From Gordonia shandongensis DSM 45094 (GTDB taxonomy: Bacteria > Actinomycetota > Actinomycetes > Mycobacteriales > Mycobacteriaceae), in NCBI RefSeq assembly GCF_000423025.1, contig NZ_AUHE01000002.1:186001-250000 (forward strand): a DNA stretch of 64,000 nt. Reading direction: 5' to 3'. The position numbers and the translations under genes are program-made. Below are positions 15,450 through 25,574 of this stretch, piece by piece. The notes below the pieces were generated by a model. It did no database searches, was not told where the DNA came from, and saw only the letters and a program-made list of their open reading frames with translations. Each line of letters opens with the position of its first letter. The first letter of the stretch is position 1.

Positions 15450-16304
15450 GTGGCGATGATTCAAGAGGTCCTGGCGGTCGAACGCATCGATGACGACATC
15501 TATCGTGGCGGCGCGTTCCCGAGTCAACTGCGTCGGACGTTCGGCGGTCAGGTCGCCGGGCAGTCCCTCGTCGCGGCCACTCGCACGGTGGACGCGAACT
15601 ACGCCGTCCACTCCCTGCACGGATACTTCCTGCGCCCCGGACGGCCGTCTGAACCGGCGGTGTTCCTGGTCGACCGGGTCCGCGACGGTCGCTCATTCGT
15701 CACCCGCAGGGTGAGCGCCGTCCAGGACGGCGAGGTGATCTTCTCCATGTCGGCGTCGTTCCACATCGTGGACGACAAGGGCATCGAACACCAGGACGTG
15801 ATGCCGCCGGCACCCGACCCGGAGTCGCTCCCGGATCGCCGCGCCGTGGGCTCGGAGAACGAGCGCAAGCTCTTCGCGGAGTGGGACAACTTCGACATCC
15901 GGATCGTCGACCAGGAGCACACGGCGCGGTTCCCGGGTCTCGCCGCCCGCCAGCAGGTGTGGTTCCGGTACCGGGAGTCGCTGCCCGACGACCACCTCCT
16001 GCACGTGTGCACCCTGGCGTACATGAGCGACATGACGCTGCTCGGGTCATCGAAGGTCGCCCACCCCGGGGTGGCGACCCAGAACGCCTCGCTCGACCAT
16101 GCGATGTGGTTCCTGCGGAAGTTCCGCACCGACGACTGGCTGTTGTACGACCAGACGTCGCCGTTCGCCGGCGGCGGGCGCGCGCTGACCCAGGGGCGGA
16201 TCTTCACCCGCGACGGCCAGATGGTCGCGGCGGTGACCCAGGAGGGGCTCACGCGCCTCGGGGTCAACGACACGCTCGTCTCATCGCCGACACGAGAGCA
16301 GTGA
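15450..16304 (+). CDS. tesB: Acyl-CoA thioesterase II
   Basis: A 284-residue double hot-dog thioesterase that hydrolyses acyl-CoA to fatty acid and CoA. Recognisable family blocks are [13 protein letters not shown] (about 29-41), [11 protein letters not shown] (53-63), SLDHAMWFL (the catalytic Asp) and [19 protein letters not shown] with a final QEGL. The catalytic Asp, Thr/Ser and Gln positions of E. coli TesB are therefore present. GTG 15450 has GGAGGTGAG upstream. It overlaps pdxT by 4 bases (GTGA), so the two are translationally coupled, as in the M. tuberculosis tesB2-pdxT order. Confidence 0.93.
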   Translation: MAMIQEVLAVERIDDDIYRGGAFPSQLRRTFGGQVAGQSLVAATRTVDANYAVHSLHGYFLRPGRPSEPAVFLVDRVRDGRSFVTRRVSAVQDGEVIFSMSASFHIVDDKGIEHQDVMPPAPDPESLPDRRAVGSENERKLFAEWDNFDIRIVDQEHTARFPGLAARQQVWFRYRESLPDDHLLHVCTLAYMSDMTLLGSSKVAHPGVATQNASLDHAMWFLRKFRTDDWLLYDQTSPFAGGGRALTQGRIFTRDGQMVAAVTQEGLTRLGVNDTLVSSPTREQ

Positions 16305-16939
16305 GTCACCGGATCGGCGTCCTCGCCCTCCAGGGGGACGTCCGCGAGCATCTGGGGGCCCTCGAGCGGTGCGGAGCCCGACCGGTGCCGGTTCGCCGCC
16401 CCGCGGAGCTCGACGCCCTCGACGGGCTCGTGATCCCCGGCGGCGAGTCGACGGCCATCGGCCGGCTGCTGCGGGTCTTCGACATGGTCGACCCGCTCCG
16501 CGGGCGCCTGCGCGACGGGCTCCCCGCATACGGTTCGTGTGCGGGGATGATCCTGCTGGCCACGACGATCCTCGACACCCGCGCCGATGCGGTGCACCTC
16601 GACGCCGTCGATGCATCGGTGCGACGCAATGCGTTCGGTCGTCAGACCCAGTCGTTCGAGGCCGACGTGCCGTTCGCCGGAATCACCGACACGCCCGGGG
16701 CCCAACCGATGCGGGCCGTGTTCATTCGGGCGCCGTGGTTCGAGGAGGTCGGACCGGACGTCGAGGTCCTCGCTCGCGTCGAGGACCCGCTCTCCGACCC
16801 GCCGGTCTCCGACGGGGCCGGCGGCGGTCGCATCGTGGCGGTTCGGCAGGGCGACGTGCTCGCGACGTCGTTCCATCCCGAGGTCACCGGCGACGTGCGG
16901 GTGCATCGGTACTTCGTCGACATGGTCGCGGCAGCGTAG
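16301..16939 (+). CDS. pdxT: Pyridoxal 5'-phosphate synthase glutaminase subunit
   Basis: A 212-residue class I glutamine amidotransferase that releases ammonia from glutamine and channels it to PdxS. Triad: Cys80 (YGSCAGM), His192 and Glu194 (SFHPEVTGD). Other hallmarks are [11 protein letters not shown] at the start and the IPGGEST loop (45-51). Start GTG 16301 overlaps the tesB stop. The partner gene pdxS lies 5 kb upstream and on a different transcript. It precedes the yebC gene by 102 bp. Confidence 0.96.
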   Translation: MSHRIGVLALQGDVREHLGALERCGARPVPVRRPAELDALDGLVIPGGESTAIGRLLRVFDMVDPLRGRLRDGLPAYGSCAGMILLATTILDTRADAVHLDAVDASVRRNAFGRQTQSFEADVPFAGITDTPGAQPMRAVFIRAPWFEEVGPDVEVLARVEDPLSDPPVSDGAGGGRIVAVRQGDVLATSFHPEVTGDVRVHRYFVDMVAAA

Positions 16940-17041
16940 ACTTCTTGGCGCTGCCGGACGACCTCTTGCGGGATGCGCCGCCCCTTCCGGGGATCGCGCC
17001 CCACCGTTCGGACTCTGACACACAAGGAAGGGATCACCACC

Positions 17042-17797
17042 ATGGCCGGCCACTCCAAATGGGCCACCACGAAGCACAAGAAGGCGGTCATCGACGCCAA
17101 GCGCGGCAAGATGTTCGCCAAACTCGTCAAGAACATCGAGGTGGCGGCCCGGACCGGCGGTGGCGACCCGAGCGCGAACCCCACGCTCTTCGACGCGATC
17201 CAGAAGGCCAAGAAGAACTCGGTTCCCAACGACAACATCGAGCGGGCCCGCAAACGCGGCGGCGGTGAAGAGGCGGGCGGCGCCGACTGGCAGACCATCA
17301 TGTACGAGGGATACGGCCCGAACGGTGTGGCCGTCCTGATCGAGTGCCTCACCGACAACCGAAACCGCGCCGCGAGCGAGGTCCGCACCGCGATGACGCG
17401 GAACGGGGGCAACATGGCCGACCCGGGGTCGGTGGCGTACCTGTTCACCCGCAAGGGCGTCGTGACCCTGGAGAAGGGCGACCAGAGCGAGGACGACGTC
17501 CTCATGGCGGTGCTCGACGCAGGCGCCGAGGAGGTCTCCGATCTCGGCGAGGCGTTCGAGGTGGTCAGCGACCCGGGTGACCTGGTGGCCGTCCGGACGG
17601 CCCTGCAGGAGGCGGGGATCGACTACGACTCGGCGGAGCCGGACTTCCGCGCATCGGTGGAGGTGCCGGTGGACGCCGACGGCGCCCGCAAGGTGATGAA
17701 GCTGATCGACGCACTCGAGGACTCCGACGACGTGCAGAACGTCTACAGCAACATCGACATCAGCGACGAGGTCCTCGCTGAGCTCGACGCCGACTGA
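17042..17797 (+). CDS. YebC/PmpR-family translation or transcription factor
   Basis: A 251-residue YebC/TACO1-family protein, normal length. It opens with the invariant [15 protein letters not shown], followed by the basic segment [17 protein letters not shown] and VPNDNIERA; the second and third alpha/beta domains are recognisable ([22 protein letters not shown]). Family members are described as DNA-binding regulators and as factors easing ribosome stalling; the role here cannot be told from sequence. ATG 17042 follows AAGGAAGGG. It precedes ruvC by 84 bp, the usual arrangement in actinobacteria. Confidence 0.93.
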   Translation: MAGHSKWATTKHKKAVIDAKRGKMFAKLVKNIEVAARTGGGDPSANPTLFDAIQKAKKNSVPNDNIERARKRGGGEEAGGADWQTIMYEGYGPNGVAVLIECLTDNRNRAASEVRTAMTRNGGNMADPGSVAYLFTRKGVVTLEKGDQSEDDVLMAVLDAGAEEVSDLGEAFEVVSDPGDLVAVRTALQEAGIDYDSAEPDFRASVEVPVDADGARKVMKLIDALEDSDDVQNVYSNIDISDEVLAELDAD

Positions 17798-17804
17798 TAG
17801 GCTC

Positions 17805-17820
17805 TCGAACAACTGTTCTC
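17805..17820. promoter_or_regulatory. LexA (SOS) box upstream of ruvC
   Basis: TCGAACAACTGTTCTC matches the actinobacterial LexA consensus TCGAAC-N4-GTTCGA at 10 of 12 conserved positions and lies 62 bp before ruvC. LexA control of ruvCAB is known in mycobacteria, which supports a damage-inducible promoter here. Confidence 0.7.
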
Positions 17821-17881
17821 ATCGGGTCTCGTCTCGTCGGGGCGTCGACGCCGCTGAGGTCGATCGGGAGGTGAATCCCTG

Positions 17882-18475
17882 GTGCGAGTGATGGGGGTCG
17901 ATCCGGGGCTCACCCGGTGCGGTATCGCGCTGGTGGAGTCCGGTGCCGGTCGGACCGTGACGGCGCTCGACGTCGACGTGGTCCGGACGCCGTCGACCAT
18001 GGACCTGGCCGAACGGCTGCTGGTGATCCACCGGGCGGCGGAGCACTGGCTCGACACGCACCGCCCCGAGGTGGTCGCCGTCGAGCGCGTCTTCGCGCAG
18101 CGTCAGGTCAGCACCGCGATGGGGACGGCGCAGGCGGCGGGCGTCGTCGCGCTCGCCGCGGCCCAGCGGGGACTGCCGGTGCGATTTCACACGCCCAGCG
18201 AGGTCAAGGCGGCGGTGACCGGCTCCGGACGCGCCGACAAGGCTCAGGTGACGGCCATGGTCACCCGCATCCTGGGCATGCAGACGCCGCCGAAGCCTGC
18301 CGATGCCGCCGACGCCCTCGCGCTGGCGATCTGTCACTGCTGGCGCGGACCGGTGAACGATCGGATGCAGGAGGCGGCCGCGCGGGCCCGCGAGGCGCAG
18401 CAGGCGCACCGCGCTCGGCTGCGCGAGGCCCAGAGGGAGGCCCGGATCGTCGCGGGCGGGAAGGCGGCATTGTGA
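17882..18475 (+). CDS. ruvC: Crossover junction endodeoxyribonuclease RuvC
   Basis: Holliday-junction resolvase, 197 residues, which cuts symmetrically at branched recombination intermediates. The four acidic metal-binding residues are present: Asp7 (GVDPGLT), Glu68 (VAVERVFA), Asp141 and Asp144 ([11 protein letters not shown]). The C-terminus carries an extra Arg/Gln/Ala-rich helix (about 160-197). GTG 17882 follows GGGAGGTG. It overlaps ruvA by 4 bases and opens the ruvCAB operon behind a LexA box. Confidence 0.97.
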   Translation: MRVMGVDPGLTRCGIALVESGAGRTVTALDVDVVRTPSTMDLAERLLVIHRAAEHWLDTHRPEVVAVERVFAQRQVSTAMGTAQAAGVVALAAAQRGLPVRFHTPSEVKAAVTGSGRADKAQVTAMVTRILGMQTPPKPADAADALALAICHCWRGPVNDRMQEAAARAREAQQAHRARLREAQREARIVAGGKAAL

Positions 18476-19071
18476 TCGCGTCGGTCTCCGGCGAAGTCAT
18501 CGACATCGCGCTCGACCACGTCGTGGTGGAGTGCGCGGGCGTGGGGTATCGGGTGCAGGCGACCCCGCCGACGCTCGGCACCCTGAGTCGGGGGGCGACG
18601 GCCCGACTGCTGACCACGATGGTCGTCCGCGAAGACGCCATGACGCTGTACGGATTCACCGATCCGGAGGCCCGTGATCTGTTCATCCTGCTGCAGACGG
18701 TCACCGGCGTCGGTCCCCGGCTCGCGATGGCCACCCTGGCCGTCCTCGAGCCGCAGAGTCTCCGGCGGGCGTTGGCCGATTCGGACACCAAGGCGCTGAC
18801 GGCGGTGCCCGGCATCGGCAAACGGGTGGCCGAGCGGTTGGTGGTGGAACTGCGCGACAAGGTTCCCGCCGTCGCCGGTCCCGAGGCGCCGAGCGTGGCG
18901 GCCCCCGTCGTCGGAGGCGTCGGAGCGCAGGTCGCCGAGGCGTTGGTGGGGCTCGGTTTCACCGAGTCCGCGGCGCAGAAGGCGGTCACGGCTGTTCTCG
19001 CCGACGATCCCGACGCCGATTCGGCAGCGGTGCTCAGGGCGTCGCTCGGGGCACTCGGTCCCCGCCGATGA
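18472..19071 (+). CDS. ruvA: Holliday junction DNA helicase subunit RuvA
   Basis: A 199-residue junction-binding protein that loads RuvB and holds the four-way junction. Domain I (1-65) starts [11 protein letters not shown], domain II carries two helix-hairpin-helix motifs ([13 protein letters not shown] and [15 protein letters not shown]), and the C-terminal domain III (about 150-199) contacts RuvB. GTG 18472 overlaps ruvC, and the stop overlaps ruvB (ATGA), so the three genes are translationally coupled. Confidence 0.97.
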   Translation: MIASVSGEVIDIALDHVVVECAGVGYRVQATPPTLGTLSRGATARLLTTMVVREDAMTLYGFTDPEARDLFILLQTVTGVGPRLAMATLAVLEPQSLRRALADSDTKALTAVPGIGKRVAERLVVELRDKVPAVAGPEAPSVAAPVVGGVGAQVAEALVGLGFTESAAQKAVTAVLADDPDADSAAVLRASLGALGPRR

Positions 19072-20153
19072 GCACCGATTGGGAGTCCGGCGTCCCGGAC
19101 GGTTTCCTCAGTGGAGCGCCGCTCGACGGTGACCGCGATCTCGACGCCGGCCTGCGTCCGGGCAGCCTGGGTGATTTCATCGGTCAGCCGCGGGTGCGCG
19201 AACAGTTGGAACTGGTGCTGCACGCCGCCCGGGCGCGCGGGCGCACCCCCGATCACATCCTGCTGTCGGGTCCGCCCGGGCTCGGTAAGACGTCGCTGGC
19301 CATGATCATCGCGGCCGAGATGGGGGCGGCCATCCGCATCACCTCGGGCCCGGCGCTCGAACGGGCCGGGGACCTGGCTGCGATGCTGTCGAACCTCGTC
19401 GAGGGCGATGTGCTGTTCATCGACGAGATCCACCGGATCGCGCGGCCCGCCGAGGAGATGCTGTACCTGGCGATGGAGGACTTCCGCGTCGACGTCGTCG
19501 TCGGCAAGGGCCCCGGGGCCACCTCGATTCCTCTCGACGTCGCGCCGTTCACGCTGGTGGCGGCGACGACGCGGTCGGGCGCGCTCACCGGTCCGCTGCG
19601 GGACCGTTTCGGCTTCACCGCCCACATGGAGTTCTACGAGCCCGTCGAACTGGTCCGCGTCCTGCAGCGGTCGGCATCGATCCTCGGCATCCCGATCGAC
19701 GCGGATGCCGCCGCGGAGGTCGCCGGGCGCTCACGCGGTACGCCGCGAATAGCCAATCGCCTGCTGCGCCGGGTCCGCGACTACGCCGAAGTGCGGGGCG
19801 ACGGTCGTGTCGACGTCGCCGCCGCACGGTCCGCGCTGGCGGTGTACGACGTCGACGAACTCGGGCTCGATCGCCTCGACCGCGCGGTGCTGGGATCTCT
19901 GGTGCGGAGTTTCGGGGGCGGCCCGGTGGGCGTCTCGACGCTCGCGGTGGCGGTCGGGGAGGAGCCGGCGACGGTCGAAGAGGTGTGTGAGCCCTTCCTC
20001 GTCCGCGCGGGAATGATCGCGCGCACGCCTCGCGGTCGGATCGCCACGGCGGCGGCCTGGCGCCACCTGGGACTGACGCCCCCGCACGACGCCGTCGCCC
20101 AGGGTCACGGGGTGCGAGTCCGTGAGGACGGGCCCGACGCGCTGTTCGATTGA
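19068..20153 (+). CDS. ruvB: Holliday junction branch-migration ATPase RuvB
   Basis: A hexameric AAA+ motor of 361 residues. Walker A is GPPGLGKTS, Walker B is LFIDEIHR, sensor 1 lies in AATTRSGAL, the arginine finger region is GPLRDRFG, and the C-terminal winged helix ends QGHGVRV. It is the last gene of ruvCAB; yajC starts 59 bp later. Confidence 0.98.
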   Translation: MSTDWESGVPDGFLSGAPLDGDRDLDAGLRPGSLGDFIGQPRVREQLELVLHAARARGRTPDHILLSGPPGLGKTSLAMIIAAEMGAAIRITSGPALERAGDLAAMLSNLVEGDVLFIDEIHRIARPAEEMLYLAMEDFRVDVVVGKGPGATSIPLDVAPFTLVAATTRSGALTGPLRDRFGFTAHMEFYEPVELVRVLQRSASILGIPIDADAAAEVAGRSRGTPRIANRLLRRVRDYAEVRGDGRVDVAAARSALAVYDVDELGLDRLDRAVLGSLVRSFGGGPVGVSTLAVAVGEEPATVEEVCEPFLVRAGMIARTPRGRIATAAAWRHLGLTPPHDAVAQGHGVRVREDGPDALFD

Positions 20154-20212
20154 GGGTGACGTGCGGCACCTGGTGACGGGTGTGCACGCCGGCGCCTGGC
20201 ACACTGGAGCGC

Positions 20213-20581
20213 ATGGGAAATTTGATCCTTCCGCTGATGCTGCTCTTGATGCTCGGGTTCATGCTGTTCAGCGTCCGGAACCAGAAGAAGCGTGCCGCGG
20301 CGATGAGCGAGATGCAGAACTCGTTGGAGCCCGGCACCCGCGTCCAGCTGATCGCCGGACTGTTCGGCACGGTGGCCGACGTGTCCGAGGGCGACTCGGT
20401 GAAGATCGAGATCGCTCCGGGTGTGATCACCGAGTGGAACCGCCAGGCGATTCGCGAGATCATCTCACCGGACGTCGACGACGCGCCGTTGGGTGCGGAT
20501 GCTCCCGACATCGAGAGCATCGACGACTCCGAGGCGGATGCCGACCGGCCTTCGCTGAACCCGAACGACGACGAGAAGTAG
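20213..20581 (+). CDS. yajC: Sec translocon accessory subunit YajC
   Basis: A 122-residue protein with a single N-terminal membrane helix (about 3-20, LILPLMLLLMLGFMLF), the family block RNQKKRAAAMSEMQNSLEPG, and a small soluble domain. The C-terminal 35 residues are acidic and look disordered. YajC associates with SecDF in the membrane. ATG 20213 starts the family homology; an in-frame start at 20180 would add 11 unlikely residues. secD follows 9 bp later. Confidence 0.93.
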   Translation: MGNLILPLMLLLMLGFMLFSVRNQKKRAAAMSEMQNSLEPGTRVQLIAGLFGTVADVSEGDSVKIEIAPGVITEWNRQAIREIISPDVDDAPLGADAPDIESIDDSEADADRPSLNPNDDEK

Positions 20582-20590
20582 ACGACGCAC

Positions 20591-22216
20591 GTGAGTAGAC
20601 CCAACCGCAGCGCCGCAGCCCCCGGGCTGCGGCGCGAGGCTCCGCCGTGGCAACCGCTGACCGCGTTCTTCGTGGTCCTGGCAGCGATCTTCGCGCTCGT
20701 GTACTTCACCGGCGGCGGAAGCCCGGAACCGAAGCTCGGCATCGACCTGCAGGGCGGCACCCGGGTGGTGCTCACGGCACGGACCGATACGGGGCAGAAA
20801 CCCGATAAGGCGCAGCTCGATCAGGCACGCCAGATCATCGATCAGCGTGTCAACGGGCTCGGTGTGAGCGGCTCGGAGGTCGTCATCAACGGTGACGACA
20901 CCCTCGTGATCACGGTGCCCGGTGAGGACGGCAACCAGGCCCGCTCGCTGGCGCAGACCGCGCGCCTGTTCATCCGTCCGGTCGTGGCGACCGAGATGGC
21001 GGTCCCGCAGAAGACCGATCCCGACGCCAAGAAGCTGTCGGACATGACGCCTGACGAGCAGAAGGCCGCGATCGAGGCGCAGCGCCAGGTGCGTCAGGCT
21101 CCGGCCGACGCCGACGAGGCGGCCCTGGCGAAGCTGCGCGAGGAGATGAGCAAGGTCGACTGCGCGACGAATGCGCCCGACCCGCTCGTCGGCTACGACA
21201 AACCCGACGAGTACCTGGTGGCCTGCGGTGACGCCGAGAACGGCGGTCCCGAGGGGCAGGTCTTCCTGCTCGCACCGATGATCATCGACGGCCGTGACGT
21301 CGACAAGGCGTCGAGCGGCCAGAACGACATCGGCAAATGGGTCGTCAACCTCGAGTACAAGGGCGAGGGCCGGAAGACGTGGGTCGACTACACCGCAGCC
21401 AACATCGGCAAGCAGACGGCCGTCACCCTCGACTCCCGCGTGGTCAGCGCCGCGACGATCAACTCCCGGATCGACGGTCCCACCGAGATCAGCGGTGACT
21501 TCACCAAGAAGCAGGCCGAGCAGCTGGCGAACGCCCTCAAATACGGTTCGCTGCCGCTGTCGTTCTCGAACTCCGATGCGCAGACCGTGTCGGCGACCCT
21601 CGGACTGCATTCACTTCGGGCCGGTCTCATCGCGGGACTCGTCGGTCTCATCGCAGTCCTGCTGTACTCGCTGCTGTACTACCGCGCGATGGGCTTCCTG
21701 TCGGTGCTGTCCCTGATTCTCGCCGGCGCGATGGTCTACGGGATCATCGTGCTGCTCGGCCGGTGGATCGGGTTCACCCTCGACCTGGCAGGCATCGCCG
21801 GTCTGATCATCGGCATCGGCATGACGGCGGACTCGTTCGTCGTCTACTTCGAACGCATCAAGGATGAGATGCGCGAGGGCAGAACCGTCAGATCCGCGGT
21901 CACCCGCGGCTGGCAGAGTGCGCGGCGAACGGTGTGGACCGGCAACGCGGTGAGCTTCATCTGCGCGGCCATCATCTACCTGCTCGCGGTCGGCGCCGTC
22001 CGGGGCTTCGCCTTCACCCTCGGCCTGACCACGCTCATCGACATCGTGATCGTCTTCCTGGTGACCCACCCGATGGTCGTGATGGCGAGCCGCAACGCAT
22101 TCCTGTCGCGTCCGTCGATCAACGGTCTGGGCGCCGTCTCGGATGTGGCGCGCAAGCGCCGCGCGGCCCAGGCTCAGGCACGAAACGCCGCTCGAACCCA
22201 GGGGGAGGCCCAGTGA
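20591..22216 (+). CDS. secD: Protein translocase subunit SecD
   Basis: A 541-residue RND-type membrane protein that uses the proton gradient to complete Sec-dependent export. It has a first transmembrane helix (about 23-41), the LGIDLQGGTRVVL motif, a large extracytoplasmic region (about 45-335), then five helices with the GLIIGIGMTADSFVVYFERIKDE block in the fourth (proton-relay helix). GTG 20591 starts it 9 bp after yajC. It overlaps secF by 4 bases (GTGA), so the pair is coupled. Confidence 0.97.
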   Translation: MSRPNRSAAAPGLRREAPPWQPLTAFFVVLAAIFALVYFTGGGSPEPKLGIDLQGGTRVVLTARTDTGQKPDKAQLDQARQIIDQRVNGLGVSGSEVVINGDDTLVITVPGEDGNQARSLAQTARLFIRPVVATEMAVPQKTDPDAKKLSDMTPDEQKAAIEAQRQVRQAPADADEAALAKLREEMSKVDCATNAPDPLVGYDKPDEYLVACGDAENGGPEGQVFLLAPMIIDGRDVDKASSGQNDIGKWVVNLEYKGEGRKTWVDYTAANIGKQTAVTLDSRVVSAATINSRIDGPTEISGDFTKKQAEQLANALKYGSLPLSFSNSDAQTVSATLGLHSLRAGLIAGLVGLIAVLLYSLLYYRAMGFLSVLSLILAGAMVYGIIVLLGRWIGFTLDLAGIAGLIIGIGMTADSFVVYFERIKDEMREGRTVRSAVTRGWQSARRTVWTGNAVSFICAAIIYLLAVGAVRGFAFTLGLTTLIDIVIVFLVTHPMVVMASRNAFLSRPSINGLGAVSDVARKRRAAQAQARNAARTQGEAQ

Positions 22217-23313
22217 CCGGCAAACGCAGGAACGACGCCGCACAGGATGCGACGCCGACCGACGACTCCGAGAAGCGGACGACCGAATGGTCCGACGCCG
22301 ACTACGTCGCCGACACCAATCAGGGGTTCTTCGCGCGGCTCTACTCGGGTACGGGAGCCTTCGACGTCGTCGGACGGCACCGCCGCACCTGGTATGCCGT
22401 CTCGGCGGTGCTGATGGCGATTGCGATCGTGTCGATCGCCGTGCGGGGCTTCACCTTCGGCATCGACTTCGAGGGCGGCACCCAGGTGTCGATGCCGGTC
22501 CGCGACGGCGTCACGACGTCGTCTGTCGAACAGGTCTTCACCGACACGATCGGTGAGGCGCCGCAGTCCGTGCAGACCGCAGGAGCGGGGGCTTCGGCCA
22601 CCGTTCAGCTGCGCACCGAGACGCTGGACGAGGCGCAGACCGGGAAGCTGATCCACGCGTTCGCGACCGAATTCGGTCCGGCGATCACCCCGGCCGACGT
22701 GAACTCGTCGGACGTCAGTTCCACGTGGGGCCAGGAGATCACGCGCAAGATGCTGATCGCGTTGGTGGTGTTCCTCGCCGTCGGGTTCATCTACATCACG
22801 ATCCGCTTCGACAAGGAGATGTCCATCGCCGCGATGGCATCGCTGATCTTCGACCTCGTGGTGACCGCGGGAATGTATTCGCTCGTCGGTTGGGAGATGA
22901 CGCCCGCGACGGTGATCGGCCTGCTCACGATCCTCGGCTTCTCCGTCTACGACACCGTGGTGGTGTTCGACAAGGTCGAGGAGAACACCCGGTCGGTTCT
23001 GGTGACATCGCGGCGCACGTACGCCGAACAGACGAACCTCGCGGTCAACCAGACGCTGATGAGATCGATCAACACGACGGTGATCTCGGTGCTGCCGATC
23101 ATCGCGCTCATGGTCGTCGCCGTCTGGATGCTCGGCGTCGGAACGCTCAAGGATCTCGCGCTGATCCAGCTCGTCGGCGTCGTCGTCGGCACGTTCTCGT
23201 CGGTGTTCTTCGCGTCGCCGGTCCTGGTGACGCTCAAGGAGCGCAACGAGAAGATCAAACGGCACACCGAGAAGGTTCTCGCGCGCCGCCGACGCGAACA
23301 GGCAGCGGTGTGA
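22213..23313 (+). CDS. secF: Protein translocase subunit SecF
   Basis: A 366-residue partner of SecD with six membrane helices. The N-terminal cytoplasmic stretch (1-55) is charged. TM1 precedes the FGIDFEGGTQVSM motif, and LLTILGFSVYDTVVVFDKVEEN is the conserved block in TM4. GTG 22213 overlaps the secD stop. The next gene, a lipoprotein, overlaps by 4 bases. Confidence 0.97.
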   Translation: MTGKRRNDAAQDATPTDDSEKRTTEWSDADYVADTNQGFFARLYSGTGAFDVVGRHRRTWYAVSAVLMAIAIVSIAVRGFTFGIDFEGGTQVSMPVRDGVTTSSVEQVFTDTIGEAPQSVQTAGAGASATVQLRTETLDEAQTGKLIHAFATEFGPAITPADVNSSDVSSTWGQEITRKMLIALVVFLAVGFIYITIRFDKEMSIAAMASLIFDLVVTAGMYSLVGWEMTPATVIGLLTILGFSVYDTVVVFDKVEENTRSVLVTSRRTYAEQTNLAVNQTLMRSINTTVISVLPIIALMVVAVWMLGVGTLKDLALIQLVGVVVGTFSSVFFASPVLVTLKERNEKIKRHTEKVLARRRREQAAV

Positions 23314-25001
23314 TCGGCCCGCGGCTGCGGAGGGCCGCAGCGTTGCTGGCGGTCACCGCGGCCGCGGGCGCCCTGCTCACCGCGTGCGGCGGCGACGACC
23401 GGTCGGACATCGACTACCTGGTCGACGCCGGTGTGCGCACGTACAACGCCAACACCCGGGTCGGGCACGCCGACGGCACCCTGATGGCGCTGACACGGGT
23501 GCTCCCGGGGTTCAGCATCGTGGGACCCGACGGTCAGGTCATCGCCGACCGCGACATCGGCACCGTGGCCGTGGAGGACGGCGCCGACCTCACGCTCCGC
23601 TACACCTTCGGACCCGACGCCGTGTATTCGGACGGCGTGGCGATGACCTGCGACGATCTCCTGCTGGCGGCGACCGCACTCGGTGGGCGGGTGAAGGGCT
23701 TCGATGCGGCGACCGACGCCGGCTACGCCGACATCGCGCGCGTCGACTGCCGACCGGGCGACCGGTCGGCGACCGTGGTCTTCGATCGCGGGCGCGGCTA
23801 CGGCCAGTGGAACGAGCTGTTCGGAGCCGGCACCCTCCTCCCGGCTCACGTGGTCGCGCGGCTCGCCGGAGTGCCGAACGTCGTCGACCCGATCCGCGAC
23901 GGCGACAAGAAGGCTCTCGCGAAGATCGCGAAGGCCTGGAACACCGGTTTCTCCCTGACACCCGGGGCCCCCGTCGACGAGAAGGTCTTCCTGTCGTCGG
24001 GGCCGTACCGAATCGACGGCTACTCCGACGACGGTGGTCTCACCCTCGTCGCGAACGACAAGTGGTGGGGGACCGCGCCCGCGGTCGACTCGATCACGGT
24101 GTGGCCGCGTCAGGCGCGCGGGAAGGCCGACATCGACGGATCGCGCGCACTGGTGGTCGACACCGCGGACCTCACTGCGGCCGATGAGGCGCTGGGCCGC
24201 GCCACGGCGACGACCCCGCCGGACCGAACGCGCATGCGGGACGAGCCGCCTCTCGCCGTGACGCAGCTGGTCTTCGCGGCGCGCGGAGTGGGCGGCGACT
24301 CCCTGGTTCGGCGCGCACTGGCCTCCTGCATGCCTCGTGATGCGCTCGCCCGGCAGTACGGCGCCAACGGTGTCGTCTGGAATCTGCGCACCGTCTCCCC
24401 GGCCGATCCGCTCGGTCCCGCGCTCAACGCGCAGTACGGTCGCCGCTATCCACGCTCGGATGTGGCGCGGGCACGCGGCCTGCTCGCACAACGCGACGAT
24501 GGTGCCCGCAAACCACGGGTCCGCATCGGTTTCCCGGCGCCGTCCCGCGAGGACGCCGGGATCGTCTCGGCGATCGCCGACGCCTGCGCACCCGCCGGGA
24601 TCGACGTGGTCGACGCATCGAAGCCGGACATCTCACCGGGATCGCTCGGCGACACCGTCGACGCCCTGCTGATGTCGGACGGCGGGTTCGCCGCCACCAG
24701 CACCGCCTCCGGGTTCCCCGAGGCGTTCGCCTTCGCGACGGGGGATCCGCTCAACCTCTCGAAGTTCCGCAATCGGTCGGTCACCGGGGCGATCTCCGAA
24801 CTGGCTCGCACCACGAGCGACAGCGCCCGCCTGCCGCTGCTGCGCAGGATCGAGACCGCGACGTGGGACCAGCTGCCCACGATCCCGCTGTTCGGGACCG
24901 TCAGGGAGCGCGGCTCCTCGGAATCCGTCACGCATGTCGTCCCGGGGCTCGGGGCGTCCGGCACCGGATGGAACATGGACCGCTGGGGAGTGCGGGAGTG
25001 A
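23310..25001 (+). CDS. Lipoprotein, extracellular solute-binding protein family 5
   Basis: A 563-residue lipoprotein with a signal peptide (1-25) and lipobox LLTAC (Cys26), so anchored outside the membrane. The rest resembles SBP_bac_5 peptide/solute-binding proteins: KVFLSSGPYRIDGY, DKWWGTAPAVDSI, and a C-terminal block WDQLPTIPLFGTV. The M. tuberculosis gene at this position is the lipoprotein Rv2585c. No permease or ATPase gene is near; the partner transporter is unknown. It overlaps secF and apt by 4 bases each, suggesting it is made in step with the export machinery. Confidence 0.85.
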   Translation: MIGPRLRRAAALLAVTAAAGALLTACGGDDRSDIDYLVDAGVRTYNANTRVGHADGTLMALTRVLPGFSIVGPDGQVIADRDIGTVAVEDGADLTLRYTFGPDAVYSDGVAMTCDDLLLAATALGGRVKGFDAATDAGYADIARVDCRPGDRSATVVFDRGRGYGQWNELFGAGTLLPAHVVARLAGVPNVVDPIRDGDKKALAKIAKAWNTGFSLTPGAPVDEKVFLSSGPYRIDGYSDDGGLTLVANDKWWGTAPAVDSITVWPRQARGKADIDGSRALVVDTADLTAADEALGRATATTPPDRTRMRDEPPLAVTQLVFAARGVGGDSLVRRALASCMPRDALARQYGANGVVWNLRTVSPADPLGPALNAQYGRRYPRSDVARARGLLAQRDDGARKPRVRIGFPAPSREDAGIVSAIADACAPAGIDVVDASKPDISPGSLGDTVDALLMSDGGFAATSTASGFPEAFAFATGDPLNLSKFRNRSVTGAISELARTTSDSARLPLLRRIETATWDQLPTIPLFGTVRERGSSESVTHVVPGLGASGTGWNMDRWGVRE

Positions 25002-25561
25002 CCGTCGAGCACGCGGGTCGGCTGAGCCGTGCGGGCGAGGCCATCGACAGGCTCGCTCGGCTCATCCCCGATTTCCCGGAGCCCGGGATCGCGTTCAAGG
25101 ACCTGACACCCGTCCTCGCCGACGCCGCGGGATTCGACGCGGTGGTGTCGGCACTCGCCGATGCGTGCCGCGGCGCCGACCTCATCGCGGGCATCGACGC
25201 CCGCGGGTTTCTCCTCGGCGGTGCGATCGCCCGTGAGCTGGGCGTCGGCGTCATCGCCGTCCGCAAGGGCGGCAAGCTTCCCCCGCCGGTCGTCGGGGTC
25301 GACTACACCCTCGAGTACGGAACGGCGCGATTGGAGGTGCCCGCCGACGGCATCGACGTCGCCGACCGACGCGTCGCGGTCGTCGACGACGTGCTGGCCA
25401 CCGGCGGGACCGTGGTCGCGGCATGCCGACTCCTGGCGGGGATGGGGGCGCGCATCGATCCGGTGGCGATCGTGATGGAGCTGGCCGGACTCGGCGGCCG
25501 GTCGGCGATCGCTGCGGGGGCCGGACCTGCGATTCGGGTGCATAGCCTCTGCGAAGGCTGA
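24998..25561 (+). CDS. apt: Adenine phosphoribosyltransferase
   Basis: A 187-residue type I phosphoribosyltransferase converting adenine plus PRPP to AMP (purine salvage). The PRPP loop is [15 protein letters not shown] (about 127-141), and the family blocks [17 protein letters not shown] and [14 protein letters not shown] are present. GTG 24998 overlaps the lipoprotein stop. It is 13 bp from rel, the usual actinobacterial pairing. Confidence 0.95.
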   Translation: MTVEHAGRLSRAGEAIDRLARLIPDFPEPGIAFKDLTPVLADAAGFDAVVSALADACRGADLIAGIDARGFLLGGAIARELGVGVIAVRKGGKLPPPVVGVDYTLEYGTARLEVPADGIDVADRRVAVVDDVLATGGTVVAACRLLAGMGARIDPVAIVMELAGLGGRSAIAAGAGPAIRVHSLCEG

Positions 25562-25574
25562 GTACCATCGCCGT

